From Cacajao melanocephalus (Eukaryota > Chordata > Mammalia > Primates > Pitheciidae), in NCBI GenBank assembly GCA_963573385.1, contig CAUYLG010034893.1:62001-126000 (forward strand): 64,000 nucleotides of DNA, read 5' to 3'. The position numbers and the translations under genes are program-made. This document shows, one piece after another, positions 1-47,200 of this stretch (positions are counted from its first letter, which is position 1; each line of letters begins with the position of its first letter). The notes beneath the pieces are model-generated. The model was not told the DNA's origin, searched no databases, and worked only from the letters and a program-made list of their open reading frames with translations.

Positions 1-1249
1 GCCCAGCAACTCTATTGCCATAGCGAATTCTTGGTAGTCTACATCTAAACTCTGGTTTTTCTCAAAGTTACTTCAGCCCTGGGCTCACTCCACCTTCCAA
101 AGTGTTAGGATTACAGGGGTGAGGCACTGTGGTGTAGCAAAGAGCTGAGACTCCAGGTACATAAACCAACAAGTGAAATGGATTATATATCTATTTTAAA
201 TCTTTGTAACCCCCATCAACCAATAAAGAACTCAGAAAAGTAGATAAGGAAAACAGTAAGAGGAAAATAAGCAAAGTTATAAAAACAGATAAATCTGGAA
301 AGATGGAAAAACAAATGGACAATGAAGGTATCTAAGAGGTTGCACTTTGGTGATAAGACAAATACAAATGAAAGCTATTGTTAGATATTCTTTTCCCATC
401 AAAGATACTTATTTAAAGATAATCACTGCCATTGGAGGTGAAGAGAGATGGGCAGACCCATGTACTACCTGACAGTATACATTTGTATGGCACTTCTGGA
501 AAGCAATTTGCCAAAGTCTATCATGAGTCTTAAAAGTGGTATTTGTTGAATAAAGTATTTGTCCATGAGTTAATGCTGGCATAAATGAATACAGACAGAA
601 ATAGGATAAATGCTTGATCTTAGTAGGGGAACACAGGATATTTGCATCGTCTCAAAGTATCCTATAAGATACTTATCATTTATTATAAGACAAAAAATAG
701 TAACTTTACAATAGAGATAACTGGCAGAGCACGCCTTCAACTGATTATTACCAGTGGTGAGACATAGTGATATCATGTGTCTCCTGCAAAGAGCACATAT
801 CAGTTCTTGACATGCATGCCAAAGATGCATAACCTGATTTTAATAAACTCAAAAACTCCAAATTAGGAACATCCTGCAAAATAACAGGTTAGTATTCTTA
901 GAAAACTTCATGGGTTTGAAAGACTGAAGAACTGTCCTAGATTGGAGGAGATTAATAAAACATGACAACCAAGTGCCACTCAGAATCATGGATTTGATCT
1001 TGGACCAGAAAACATATTTGGGGCAAATTGGAGACATTTGTATAAAGTCTGTAGATTACTTGATAGTACTGCATCTATGTGAATGTATTAGTTTTGATCA
1101 TTGTGTTGTAGTTATGTTGGGGGAAGAAGAGTAAAAGCTATATGGAGATTATTTGTACTGTTTGCAATTTCTCTGAGTACGGAATTATTTCAGAGTGAAT
1201 CCTCTGAAATTTTTAAGATTTGAAAAACTTTTGACTTTTTAACATTCAG
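1..1249. other. CEP152 intron (3' part)
   Basis: No coding exon was recognised. A 50-bp antisense Alu scrap lies at 82-131; the rest is unique AT-rich intron ending in the acceptor before 1250. Confidence 0.6.
82..131 (-). mobile_element. Alu fragment
   Basis: CCTTCCAAAGTGTTAGGATTACAGG and flanking bases match the antisense left arm of Alu; only about 50 bp remain. Confidence 0.6.
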
Positions 1250-32504
<31,255 letters not shown>

Positions 32505-32815
32505 TTGTGGTATAGTATTTAAAAAGAATCATTAATATATTAATAAGAAAACGGAAAGGGAAGACTTCATACTGAAAAAAAAAATTGTGAGCCCTGCCTC
32601 TTCTGAGATGTTTTAATAACATCTGTTATACAAGTAAAGCATTCTCCTAAAATTACTTGAGATATTTATGTTGCCTTAATATTCCAAAGGCCTGATGGTG
32701 TATGTATAATCTGCTTTTGTGTGGTGCATTTTTGTTTGCTAAACCATCTATTTTTATACTCATAAATTGACTCTGCAGTGTTAAATTACTTAAATAAACT
32801 TGCATATGGTCTGTA
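32505..32815 (+). other. CEP152: CEP152 3' UTR
   Basis: AT-rich sequence follows the stop codon without repeats. It ends shortly after the only good AATAAA of the region, giving a 3' UTR of about 0.3 kb. The cleavage point is estimated. Confidence 0.7.
32793..32798 (+). terminator. CEP152 polyadenylation signal AATAAA
   Basis: Canonical AATAAA 289 nt after the stop codon. A T/G-rich stretch follows (TGGTCTGTAG, then TTGTTATG), as expected for a downstream element. Confidence 0.7.
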
Positions 32816-34055
32816 GAATTGTTATGAATTATTTTGTAGTTCAGAATATGGAAGTGTCTTATCGGCAACATGTGTGAAATTCACCCAGAAAAAACATAAA
32901 GTTTGATTTGTGTGTGTTATCAGCCAGATTTAGTTTTTTAAATTAGTCATGTTTAATGAGGCTGTAAACTTAGTCTAAACTTTCCTAGAAATATCTGTTC
33001 AAACTTTTGATCTTTGTTTTCAGTTAGAGAAAAGAGGTTTTCCAGGGTTGACTACAAAATACATTGCTGTGTCTTGGTTTTATTACTGAAATATTAGTCT
33101 GAATTTTTTCAGTTCATTTCAGATCACCTGTGACATCCAAGAGCTTTGTCTTTTATGGCTTCACATTTGGTCTTTCATCTGAAATACTGCCTTTTGAAAA
33201 ATTGAGGTAAGTTTTGTCATGCAGCAAAAAATGTAAAACTATTAGATTTTTACATTTCATTTACAGTGTGGAACTGGCTAACTAATTAATGCTCTAGGTT
33301 AAAGGTCGTAATTCTAAACTGAAGAATACATGAAGAAATGAATGACTACCTAAATAGCATTGTTTTTAGGTGAATTCTTTTTCAGATTCCTAGAGATGAA
33401 TATGAACATTGAGGTGTTTGCAAGTGCTTCCTGAAAACAGGTAACTAGTTTTCTCTCACATCTCCCACTACAACCATATTATGGATTGTATTTGAGGGTT
33501 AATCCAGTATATTTTTCCACCCAGAACCAGATGACTTAGGTGGTGATGGGGTAGATGGCAAGATGCATCCTCCTCTTCCTGATAACCATCTCTAAAAGCA
33601 AGAACCTAGAAGGAAAACTTCTTGGGCTTGGGAAGCTCTGTCACCTTAACTGATGACCAGGGGTAAATAAGCCTAAAATTGACACTGGATTTCAGTGCTT
33701 GAATTAACATACAGCTATAGTAAGGAACAAACCATCTTGTCAAAGTCTCGCTTTTATTCCTGAAGACACAATACCCCTTCTCCAACAGTTAGACTGTCAT
33801 CTCTCTAAAAAACTCTAAAACCAGCCAAGTTTATGCTCCCTATGGATCTAGTTGGTGCTTGATTGTTTTAAGCCCTGGTTTTTACTAAACTTAGAATCTA
33901 GGCTCATTGCTCACCTACCTTTTCCACTTAGTTCAAAGTCTGTGTCAGTTACTTAATCTCTCAACATTAAGGTTGAAATTGATAGTCTTCTTGCTTTCTG
34001 CTCCTTTTATGGTACCCTTAATCTTTTTTGATACTCATAATCTCAATAGGATTAA
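32816..34055. other. Intergenic, downstream of CEP152
   Basis: No gene, Alu or L1 recognised; unique-looking AT-rich DNA. Confidence 0.45.
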
Positions 34056-34209
34056 GTTACTTTATGTCATACATCCCATATCCAGTTGGTTGGAGATAGG
34101 GTGTGGCATAGGGTGTATGACATAACGTAACTTGATTCTATCAAGTCATCCCATAAAGAAACCAATCCTATCCAATTGGTTGGATATAGGGTGTATGACA
34201 TAAAGTAAC
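34056..34209. repeat. Inverted/direct repeat cluster (three copies of a 29-38 bp unit)
   Basis: GTTACTTTATGTCATACA at 34056-34073 recurs inverted at the ends of 34109-34131 (one change) and 34172-34209 (exact for 18 nt). The two downstream copies are direct repeats of each other. Arms can pair as two alternative hairpins. Confidence 0.85.
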
Positions 34210-34219
34210 CTTCTATTAT

Positions 34220-34252
34220 GATAAGTTGATCAATCAAAGGTATCAACTTATC
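34220..34252. repeat. Perfect 11-bp hairpin
   Basis: GATAAGTTGAT (34220-34230) and ATCAACTTATC (34242-34252) are exact reverse complements around an 11-base loop. Confidence 0.9.
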
Positions 34253-34379
34253 AGTATGCAAAATGAAGGCACTACACAGCCAAATTATGACTAGTAATAT
34301 ATATCAGTCTGAAAGGTGATGGCAGAACCGAACAGAGGCAGGAGCCCTGTAGATATCGTGATCACATAATTCTCACTTT

Positions 34380-36110
34380 GTCATATTTAGTCCTTTTTAA
34401 TGGTGCTGGATTTTTATGTGCTAATGTTAGGTTAAAGATTTTCATGTGTATATTCATGAAGGGTATTGGTCTCTTGTTTTCTCATGCTTTCTGTGTTGCT
34501 TTTGTAAAAGGGTAACACCAGCCCCATAGGATAAGTTGGAAAGTGTTCCCTTGCCTGTTTTCTGAAAGAATTGGTTTAGAATTGGTATTATTTCTTCTTT
34601 ATATGTCAGATAGAGTTTACTAGGTGAAGGCTTCTAGCCTGGGCTTGTGGTGGGGGTGGTGCAGGAAATGTGGATTTTAAACAACTTATTTTCTTGTTAT
34701 AGAGCTATTCATAATTTCCATTTTTTCTTTAGTCAGTTTAGGAATTTGGCGACACAGATGATCGTAGTATTCTCATAAACCTTTAATTTCAGTAGGCTTG
34801 ATAATGTTGTCCCCCTTTCATTCCTGATTTTGGTATTCTGTGTCATCTCATTTTTTTCTTAGTCAGTCTATCTAAAGGTTTATCAGGTTTGTTGATTTTT
34901 TTTCCCCCAAAGAACTTGTTTTGGTTTCTTTTCTCTTGTTTTTCTGTTTCCATTTTCATTAATTTTTCCCTCTGATTTTATTTTCTTCCTTCTGCTTGCT
35001 TTATGTATAATTAACTCTTCATTATTTATTAAGTAGTTTAGATTACTGATATGAAACTGTTCTCTATTGATATAGATGTTTAAAGCTCTGAATTTCTCTG
35101 AGCACTGTTTTAAGTTGCACCTCATATTTTGATATGTTGTATTGCTGTTTTCATTTAGTTCAAAATATTTTCAAATTTCCCTTGCGATTCTTGTTTTGAC
35201 CCACAGATTAAAGTATATTACTTTATTTCTAAGAATTACAGATTTTCCAAATTTCTTTATTTTTATTTGTTGTTGGTAAATATACTTTGAATGATTTCAG
35301 ACCTTTTAAATTTTTTGAGACTTGTTCTATGGCCTGGCATATGGCCTATCCTGGAACATTTCACATGCACCTGAAAAGAATAGATATTCTGCTCTTTTCT
35401 GATGGAGTGTTCAAAATGTTAGTTCAAGGTGATTGATAGGATTCTTCAAATCTGCTATAGCCTTGCTAATTTTCTTCATACGTTCAACTGGTTATTAAGA
35501 GTGAAATATTGTAATCTCTGTCACTGTTCAACTGTTTTTTCTTTCAATTCTGTTAGTTTTTTGCCTCATATATTTCGAAGCTTTGTTGTTAGGTATATAT
35601 ACCTTAATATCTGTTAACTCTTTCTGATGAATTGGCCCTTTATTATTTTAAAATATCCCTATTTATCTCTATTATCTTTCTTGTTTTAAAGTCCATTTTG
35701 TCTATAATTACTACAGCCACTCTAGCTCTCCAATGATTACTGTTCGCATGACATGTCTTTTTTTTTTTTTTTTTTTTTTTCTTTTATAAATTCAGTCAGA
35801 GAAGCTTTGGAGTTTTGGGTCCATTAAAATTTACTATAATTTTGTGGGGTTTGCATCTTCAGTTTTGCTATTTGGTTACTGTATATCTTTTGTTATTGGA
35901 TTGCTCTTTTATTGTCTTCTTCTACATTAAACAAATATTTATGAGGGTACCATTTGAATTTTTTTAAACTATTTTTGAGCTATTTTCTAAGTGGTGTCTC
36001 TAGTTATTACCATAGGTATCTTAACTTATTACAGCTTACTTAAGATGAATATTGACTAACTTCTGGTAAAAAAAATAACTTCTAGTAAAAAAGCTAAACT
36101 TTGCCCCAGT
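34380..36110 (-). mobile_element. Old L1M ORF2-region fragment
   Basis: Landmarks in antisense ORF2 order: TTTTCATGTGTATATTCATG, GTTGATTTTTTTTCCCCCAA, GGAGTGTTCAAAATGTTAG, TATTTCGAAGCTTTGTTGTT, TGATGAATTGGCCCTTTATT, CCACTCTAGCTCTCC. A T-run interrupts it at 35758-35780. No reading frame survives. Confidence 0.75.
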
Positions 36111-36151
36111 TTAGTTTCATTTCCTTGCTCCTCCTCTGTGCTATTATATTT

Positions 36152-36155
<4 letters not shown>

Positions 36156-36196
<41 letters not shown>
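36156..36196. repeat. (TG)n microsatellite
   Basis: About 20 uninterrupted TG units. Confidence 0.95.
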
Positions 36197-36198
<2 letters not shown>

Positions 36199-36224
36199 TG
36201 CAGTGTTACAATGATTGCTTTATA

Positions 36225-36518
<294 letters not shown>

Positions 36519-36764
36519 ATTATTTCTTCAATTATTTTTTTCTGCCCTTGTTTCCTCTTTCTGGGCCTTTCATGTATATTAATATGCTTACCATTGTGTC
36601 ACAGGTCTTTGAGGCACTGTACATTCTTTTTAAATTATTGTTTTCATATTGGTATTGGATAATTCTAACCTATCTGTAAGTTTCCTGATCCTTCTGCTAT
36701 CTCAATTCTGCTGTCTAGCCTATCTAGGAATTTCCATTTCATTTCTGACTCTAGAATTTTCATT

Positions 36765-37356
<592 letters not shown>

Positions 37357-37499
37357 ACATTTGGCTCTTTAATAGTTGCTTATTTAAAATAGCTACAAAG
37401 CAGCTATTATAAATATGTTTTAAAAATTAAAGATGTTTAAAGAGTTAAAAACATTACTATTTTTTTTTTAACCAGAGATTCATCATTGATCATGTATTC

Positions 37500-38750
<1,251 letters not shown>

Positions 38751-38869
38751 AAAATATGACTATTTTAAAATAGCAGCTATAAAACAATATTCCCTGTTGA
38801 GTCATTGTCATCATGTTTTTCATCATATTTTTGTCTGGTAAGAAATACTCTTAAATTTGTATGTGCATA

Positions 38870-39110
38870 ATACAGGGTTGTTAACTATACATGCAGTGTT
38901 GTACCTCAGATCTCTAGAACTTTTTCATCCTGAATAACTAAAACATGCCTGTTGAAAAGCAACTCCCCATTTCCCCTGACAGCAACCCTTTCACTGTTTC
39001 TTTGAGTTTGACTGTTTTAGAAATCTCATGTAAGTGGAATCATGCAGTATTTGTCCTTCTGTGACTTGTAGTCTTTATTAAATTCAACATGGGAACACAT
39101 GCATAGCTTT
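38870..39110 (-). mobile_element. Old L1 3'-end fragment (continuation)
   Basis: GTTGTTAACTATACATGCAG, CTCAGATCTCTAGAACTTTT and GTAAGTGGAATCATGCAGTAT match old antisense L1 3' sequence, apparently the rest of 36765-37015. Confidence 0.5.
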
Positions 39111-40200
39111 TCTTGACAGCTTTTTTCTTTAGTATAAATCTGACTTTGTTTCTTTACATGATCCATAAATTTGTTGAAAACTGGAGATTTTATGTAACAT
39201 ATTGTAGCAACTCTGGATGTAGTATTTGTTCCCCTGATGGTTGTTATTGCTGGTTTATTATTGTTGTTATGTTTCATTATTTGCTTAGACTTCATCTGCA
39301 AAATCTCTCCTCTGTGGTGTTTGCCTGCTGATTTCTCCACTCTTGTAGTTTGCATTTCTACTTTTTAGCTGGTCATCTTAGGGGATCTCCCTGCATCTGT
39401 ATTGCTTAATGATCATTCAATTATTGGTTAAAGGTTGTGTTCAAAAACCTCGAGTCAGTAGGTCTTCTATCCTCTGCTGACATGTCTGTGCATTCAATGT
39501 TCAGGCAATTTCCAGTCTTCCTCTACTTTTACTTTCCTCTGAGCACTTCCAGGTCTTCCTGCTCATGTGCACATCCTCCCTTTTAGTTCAGGGATATATG
39601 GTGGGGGTTGGCCCTCTTAGGTTTTCCCTACGTATGTACACAGCCTCCCAATCCAGCAGAGATGTGTTTAGAGCTTAGCTATCTCCTCATTTCTAGGCTT
39701 TCTCCCTGTTAATTTTAAAATTACTCTGCCAGTATCTTACCCAAAATGGGACTGCAATCTCAGGCTAGCAGAGCTGTGTATCTTCCCTGTTTTTGTCCCT
39801 CTAACTTTACTATTCTTAACTTACCCTACTACTGGGCATGGGCTCCTTTCCCTCTACTCCAAATTCAGTGAGCCCACCGTAGCAGAGAAGCTGCTAATGT
39901 TCACTGCCACTCCTATGCTGTTAGCACTACCTCACTGATCAAGCTGGGGAGGAGAATGGGAGCAGCCCCTGGTAAGAACGCCCGAGTCTCACTCATCTTC
40001 CAAAGGTCAACAGCTTCTCAATTTTGGTTGTTTCCCTTTGGTTGATTGTTAGAGGTCTGAAATGGTTGTTTTTGTTCTTTTTCCAGTTTTGTAGTTATGG
40101 TTTTTTTTTGGTGGGGGGGACCTAGTCCCTCCACCATCACGAGAAATTTCCTTATTTTACCTATTTTGTTAAGTACTGGAGTAATCTCTTTTCTGTGTAT
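39111..40200. other. Intergenic, nothing firm recognised
   Basis: No gene or young repeat; parts may be degenerate L1. Confidence 0.35.
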
Positions 40201-40511
40201 TTATTAATTTTTAATTTTCCCCAACTTTTTATATTGAAAATCTTCATAATCTATAGAAAATAAACACCTATATGCCCTGCATTTAGATTTACCAATTGTT
40301 TACTTTCTACCTTTTACATTTATCTGTAAATATATATACATATGCATGTATATAGTATATATGTGTATATAACAACATTTTCCTTAACCTTGAAGATTAT
40401 TTGCAGACACCCTGAGTATTCCTCCCTAAATAATTCAGCATACATTTTCTAAGAACAAAAACATTTTGTTTCTTAAATACAATTGTCATATTTAGGAAAC
40501 TAAATATTGAT
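40201..40511 (-). mobile_element. Old L1M-like fragment
   Basis: AGATTTACCAATTGTTTAC, TATTTGCAGACACCCTGAGT and TTTCTAAGAACAAAAACATT resemble the same old L1 region as 20240-20520. Confidence 0.4.
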
Positions 40512-40517
40512 AAATGT

Positions 40518-40550
<33 letters not shown>

Positions 40551-40557
40551 CATACAC
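40512..40557. repeat. (TG)n(TA)n microsatellite
   Basis: TGTGTATGTGTG followed by about 13 TA units. Confidence 0.9.
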
Positions 40558-40560
40558 TTT

Positions 40561-40859
40561 AAAAATTTTTATTTAGGAGACTGGGCCTTGCTCTGACACC
40601 TAGGCTGGAGGGCAGTTGCTCAAATTATTGCAACTGAACTGAGCCTTCAACTATGGGTTCAAATTACCCTCCCTGCTCAGCCTCTTGAGTAGCTGGGACT
40701 ACAGGTACACGCTACTGCACTTGGCTAATTTTTAGATATTTTTGTAGACACAGGGTCTCACTGTGTTGCCTGGGCTGGTCTCAAACTCCTGGGCTCTAGC
40801 AATCCTCCCACCTTAGCCTTCCAGTGTTGAGATTATAGGCGTGAGCCACTGTGCCCAGC
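40561..40859 (-). mobile_element. AluJ, diverged
   Basis: Antisense with J-type CTCAAACTCCTGGGCTC and CAATCCTCCCACCTTAGCC; ends GTGCCCAGCC. The first 100 bp are heavily mutated. Confidence 0.85.
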
Positions 40860-42582
<1,723 letters not shown>

Positions 42583-42589
42583 TAAAGTC

Positions 42590-42690
42590 TGCTTTGCCAC
42601 TAGCCCTGTGACTTAGCTATTTTTGTAGCCTGTCTGGGCCTCAGTGTCTGCTATTATTAAGGTTTAGGCATATGATTACCTAAAGATTCA
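42590..42690 (+). mobile_element. MIR fragment
   Basis: CTTTGCCACTAGCCCTGTGAC and CTGTCTGGGCCTCAGTGTC match the central MIR core. Confidence 0.55.
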
Positions 42691-43174
42691 GGTAAACCAA
42701 ATTAAAGAGTATGTGAAGAATACTGAGATGGGTAAATTGAGGCTAGATCATGGATGATCTTGGATGTCAATGCTGAAGAATTAGAAATTTGATTCATAGA
42801 AAATGGAGAGTTGTTGAAGTTTTGGTAGCATGAGAGAGATAATTGAAGCCATATTATAGGAGGACTTGGAGGAACAGAGGAAACAGGCAAGGATCCAGAA
42901 GGACAATGTCCAAAGACAGACAGGCAGGAACAAGGCCAGAGTCAGGGTAAATGTGATGGAAATGAAGAGGTGACAAGGTCAAGAATCTGACAGCCCCATG
43001 CTTACCAGGACCTACTGAGAAATACCAGAAGGGATTTAGAGTCTGGGTATCTGGGAAGATTACTGTGCTATCAACAGTACTGGAGAATCAAGACAGGGTG
43101 GATTGAAGGGACTGTACCCTCCCTTGAGTACTGAGGTACTCAGTCTTTTGGTGGGCACACAGTCATGAAAACAA

Positions 43175-43372
43175 CTAATTTACAGATACTAACTTGATGG
43201 TAAGCATCCTGCCAGGCACTTCACTAACTCCTTTAATCCTCACAACAGCTTTTTGAGTGAGGATCTGTATAAGTACTTTTTGGTTGGCTAAAATCAGGGC
43301 TTAGAGGAGTTAAGTAATTTGCTCATGGTTAACACAAGCTTGCACCTGGCAAAGCCAAAAGTTACACCCAAG
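43175..43372 (-). mobile_element. MIR
   Basis: CTGCCAGGCACTTCACTAAC, TTTAATCCTCACAACAGC and TTAAGTAATTTGCTCATGGTT fit the reverse MIR consensus. Confidence 0.75.
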
Positions 43373-44599
43373 TCTTTTTTTAAAAAAATAATAAGCTTCT
43401 CATTTGAGAATAGGTTTAGGTTTTCCAAAAATTTGCAAAGATAGTAGACAGTCTCTATACATCTCACCCAGATTCCTGTTGTTAATGTCTTACATCACTA
43501 TGGTAACTAACTTTTTCATAACTAAGGAACCAACATTACATTTAAATGTTTTTTTTTTTCTTGTGATGCTAGAGCTCATGGCTTTAATTTCTATTCTGTC
43601 TTTATTTGGTTTGGCTTACAGGTGAGCTGGAATTTATTTTAAAGGGGAAAGTCCTTTTTCCTCTCCTTCCACTTCTCCCCCATGCTTTCAAGAAAGAAAA
43701 TGAGTTCAGCAGGCTCCTCCATGTGTGAAATCAGCTTAACTTGCTTTCTCAGCAGGATTTAGACAGGCAATAGATCTTACTCTTTAGCAGGGGTTTATAG
43801 AATATGACATTATATGAAGATTATGCAGCAGCTAGAAATTTACCAATACAACTGGAAAGCCTGTGATATAATAGAACCATCTTTGGTAACTTTAAAATTC
43901 AACCAGTAATAGTTCATCTTAAAAGAAAAAAGACATTTAGAAATTTCCTAGTAGTAAACATGCCATTTTAAAATCTCTTGATATAACTGTAACAACTTTT
44001 CCTCTTAAGGACTAGAACACGAAATTAATTGGAAATCAAAATGCTAAAACATCATTAAATAGAAACTTCATTATTTTCAAAAGTAAAATAAATGAACTGG
44101 CTTCTTCCACAAAGGTCAGCAATAATATGGAAACTATGAGAACACGTTAAATCTGTGATCTTAAAAATGTTGTCTGATGAGTAAATTAAGTAGAGCCAAC
44201 AAAACTTTTAAACTTATTTTTGATTTTGGTTCAAGGGTAGCCTTTGTCTGAAATATTTCCTCATTTGATGTCACAGTTTTATCAATCATGTTGTGTATAG
44301 AATGCACTGGATGAAATTCTGCTTCATATATTTCCCTGACCCTATGCTCTTACAAAAATAAACTGTTTCCCTAGGAACAGTTAATAAACATTTAAACACC
44401 CTATTCAACAAAGGTTACAATATCCTATTTGGGTAAGAGCATAGGATGAACTCAGTTAATGTATTATCACAATGACCCTGTAGATGTTAATGATTTCATT
44501 GGCTGCCAATTAGTTTTCCTGGAAAAGTTTTTGAAAGTGTTGTCCAGTGTCACAATCTACTCCACAAGGTCTTCAGGATTATTAAACACGACAATGGAC

Positions 44600-44715
44600 C
44601 TGTTATCATGCTAAGCTCTGTACCTGCACTTTTGTCTTAATCCCTCCAACAATTTTTCAAACCAGGTTTTATTATCCTCATTCTATAGATGAGAAAGGAG
44701 GGAAGGGACTTATGT
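44600..44715 (-). mobile_element. MIR fragment
   Basis: TATTATCCTCATTCTATAGA and GATGAGAAAGGAGGGAAG match the reverse MIR core. Confidence 0.55.
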
Positions 44716-44825
44716 AAAGAGTCTCATTATGTGGCTCAACAGGAGTCCAAGGAAGCCACAGAGTTATTGCAAGGTGGATATGAACTCACTTGTTACTAAG
44801 CATTGTCTACAAATAAAAACAACAT

Positions 44826-45374
44826 TGTCAGGCCTCCAAGCCTGGCCATCATAGCCTTGGTGACCTGTACATACGCCTCCTGGTGGTCTCCAGGAGCCAG
44901 AAAATCTGAAGTAACTGGATGGCCACAAAGAGAAGTGAAACAACTAGCTCCTGCCTCAACTGATTGCTCTCCCCCTGCAACATTCCACCACTGTTCCTGC
45001 TCAGCCTTGGGGAATATCCCCCTAGACGTTAGGTTTCTCAAGATCCCCACCCCTGTAACTATGTAATTTACCACACCCTCCCCTCTACTTGCAACCGATA
45101 ACCTCCACCCATATTACCATGCCTGTTTATAATAGATAACCCCTACCCTTGTGATCATGTGTCCTGTGATGCCCTTCCCCTCCCTAAAATTGATTACCAT
45201 CTTTAATTGACCATTTGCCTCAACCTATGTAACAAGTGCCCTTCCTGCTGTCCTTGCCTAACTCCTTTTTTGTACTTGGCCCCCTTGCACCCAAGTGTGA
45301 AATGAAATAAAACAGCTTTGTTGTCCACACAAAGCCTGCCTGGTGGTCTCTTTACGTGAGCAACGTGCCTAACA
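44826..45374 (+). repeat. 5' LTR (549 bp)
   Basis: TGTCAGGCCTCC...GCCTAACA, LTR19/LTR21/LTR7-like. A polyadenylation signal AATAAA is at 45306-45311. The TATA box region seen in the 3' LTR has mutated to CTATGTAAC, so this copy probably lacks a TATA-driven promoter. Confidence 0.93.
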
Positions 45375-45376
45375 TT

Positions 45377-45394
45377 TGGTGCCGAAACCTGGGA
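45377..45394 (+). promoter_or_regulatory. Retroviral primer-binding site, tRNA-Phe type
   Basis: TGGTGCCGAAACCTGGGA matches 17 of 18 bases of the complement of the tRNA-Phe 3' end (C to T at position 14). It lies two bases after the 5' LTR. Confidence 0.9.
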
Positions 45395-45732
45395 TGGGGG
45401 AATCTCCTATGGGAGACTAAACCCCCTGTCCCTGCTCTCCTTGTGCTCTCTCCACGAAGAGACCTACCTACGACCTAGGCTCATCAGACCAGCCACAGAC
45501 CCACTCACCATCCTCAGATCAGGTAAGCAGTTTGCCTCAACTCTTATCTTTTGCCCATCTCACTACCTGACAGCTTCCCTCTCCTTTCAGTTTCATTTTC
45601 CTCTCCCTTTCAGTGGAGACAAGAAAAACAGGACTTTCCATGAGGTTCATGACCAGAAAAAATCCTACGTAGGTCACGGACCTGGAAACACAATCTTCCC
45701 TCAGTGACTGATCATTGCAGAGACATCTGCTC

Positions 45733-45856
45733 TGGTCACTCACTTGCACTTGTAGGTGCCAGATGAACATGGCGGACACCCCCTTTGACCAATTCGTCAC
45801 TTGCACTTGTAAGTGATGAATCAATGCAGGGGATGCCCCCTTTGACTGATTCACCC
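45733..45856 (+). repeat. Tandem repeat in proviral leader
   Basis: Two diverged copies of about 57 bp, each starting CACTTGCACTTGTA and containing CCCCCTTTGAC. A third, weaker copy may lie just upstream. It sits between primer-binding site and gag. Confidence 0.75.
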
Positions 45857-45945
45857 CAGGTACAGGCCAAGATTTAGTCTGGGACGCATGCTAAACTCCT
45901 TGGTCACGGATTCACTTTCCTTGTCTCCGCCACTCTTCTTAAACT

Positions 45946-47200
45946 ATGGGCAACCTCCCGCCCTCCATTCCTCCCTCCTCTCCCTTAGCCTGCGTTCTAA
46001 AAAACCTCAAACCTCTCTGGCTAACACCTGACCTAAAATCTAAGCATCTTATTTTCTTCTGCAATACTGCTTGGCCACAATATGAATTGGACAATGATTC
46101 TAAATGGTCAGAAAACAGCACTTCCAATTTTTCTATTCTGTGAGACCTAGACAATTTTTGTCAACAAATGGGCAAATGGTCTGAAATTCCTATGTCCAGG
46201 CATTTCTTTCTACACTCCAATCCCTCCCTAATGTCTGTTCTGTCTCTTCCATCCACTTCTCCTACCTTCACCAGTAATTCAGAATCCTCCTTGTCCATCA
46301 GCCCTTCTGACCTTTCTCCTCCCCACCTGTTTGAACCAGACCCTAATCTAGGCCCTAACCGCCCAGCCACCCAGATCCTCCCTCCTCCTCTGCCCACAAC
46401 TCACCTCTTTATGCCCCTCTTGTTACCTCCCCACCAAGTCAGGCTTGCAATTTTGTCCCATGGCTAACTCCTCTGCCCCTGCCAAGCAATTCCCCCATCG
46501 AGAGGTGGCTGGAGCCTAAGGCATAGTTAGGGTGCATGTTCCTTTCTCTTTATCTGACCTTTCCCAAATCAACCAATGGTTAGGCTCCTTTTCATTAAGT
46601 CCTCCAATATTTAACCCAATGTTATAATCTCACCTGGAGAAACTTCAATGTCATCCTTATTTCTACTCTCACCCCTGAAAAATGTTTATCACCCAATCAA
46701 CCCCTAACATTAAAAAAGCTACAGAAATAAAAATCTGGCCCTCAAACCCCACAACAGGAATTAATCAACCTTGCCTTCAAGGTGTACAATAATAGGGAAG
46801 AAGCTGCCCTGCAGCAGCACATCTCAGAACTATAAATACTTGCCTTTGCCATAAGACAAACCCCAGCTACACTACTGGCTCACAAAGACTTCAAAACGCC
46901 CAGACTACAGTGTCCAGCCACCCCTCCCAGACCTTACTTCAAGTGTCGGAAACCTGGCCACTGGGCCAAGGAATGCCTGCAGCCCAGGATTCCTCCTAAG
47001 CCCTACCCCATCTGTGCGGGCCCCCAATGGAGGTTGGACTGTTCGACTCACATCGCTGCTTCTTGGCTTGGCCGCTAAAGACTGACACTGCCTGAACATC
47101 TCGGAGGCTCCCTGGACCATCACGGATGCTGAGCTTCGGGTAACTCTTAAGGTGGAGGGTAAGTCCATCCCCTTCTTAATAAAGGGGCCACCCACTCCAT
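45946..47200 (+). pseudogene. HERV-F-like gag/pro remnant
   Basis: The frame opens with MGN (myristoylation-type start) at 45946 and stops at 46141-46143. Related reading continues in other frames from 46168 through Pro-rich matrix/capsid-linker sequence. The nucleocapsid zinc knuckle at about 46933-46976 reads YFKCRKPGHWAKEC, so the first Cys of the CCHC box is Tyr. A protease-like stretch follows at about 47100-47200. Much of capsid appears deleted. Confidence 0.8.

Noticed and set aside
36156..36196. (TG)n tract as a special regulatory structure
   Set aside because: An ordinary dinucleotide microsatellite of common length in primate DNA.
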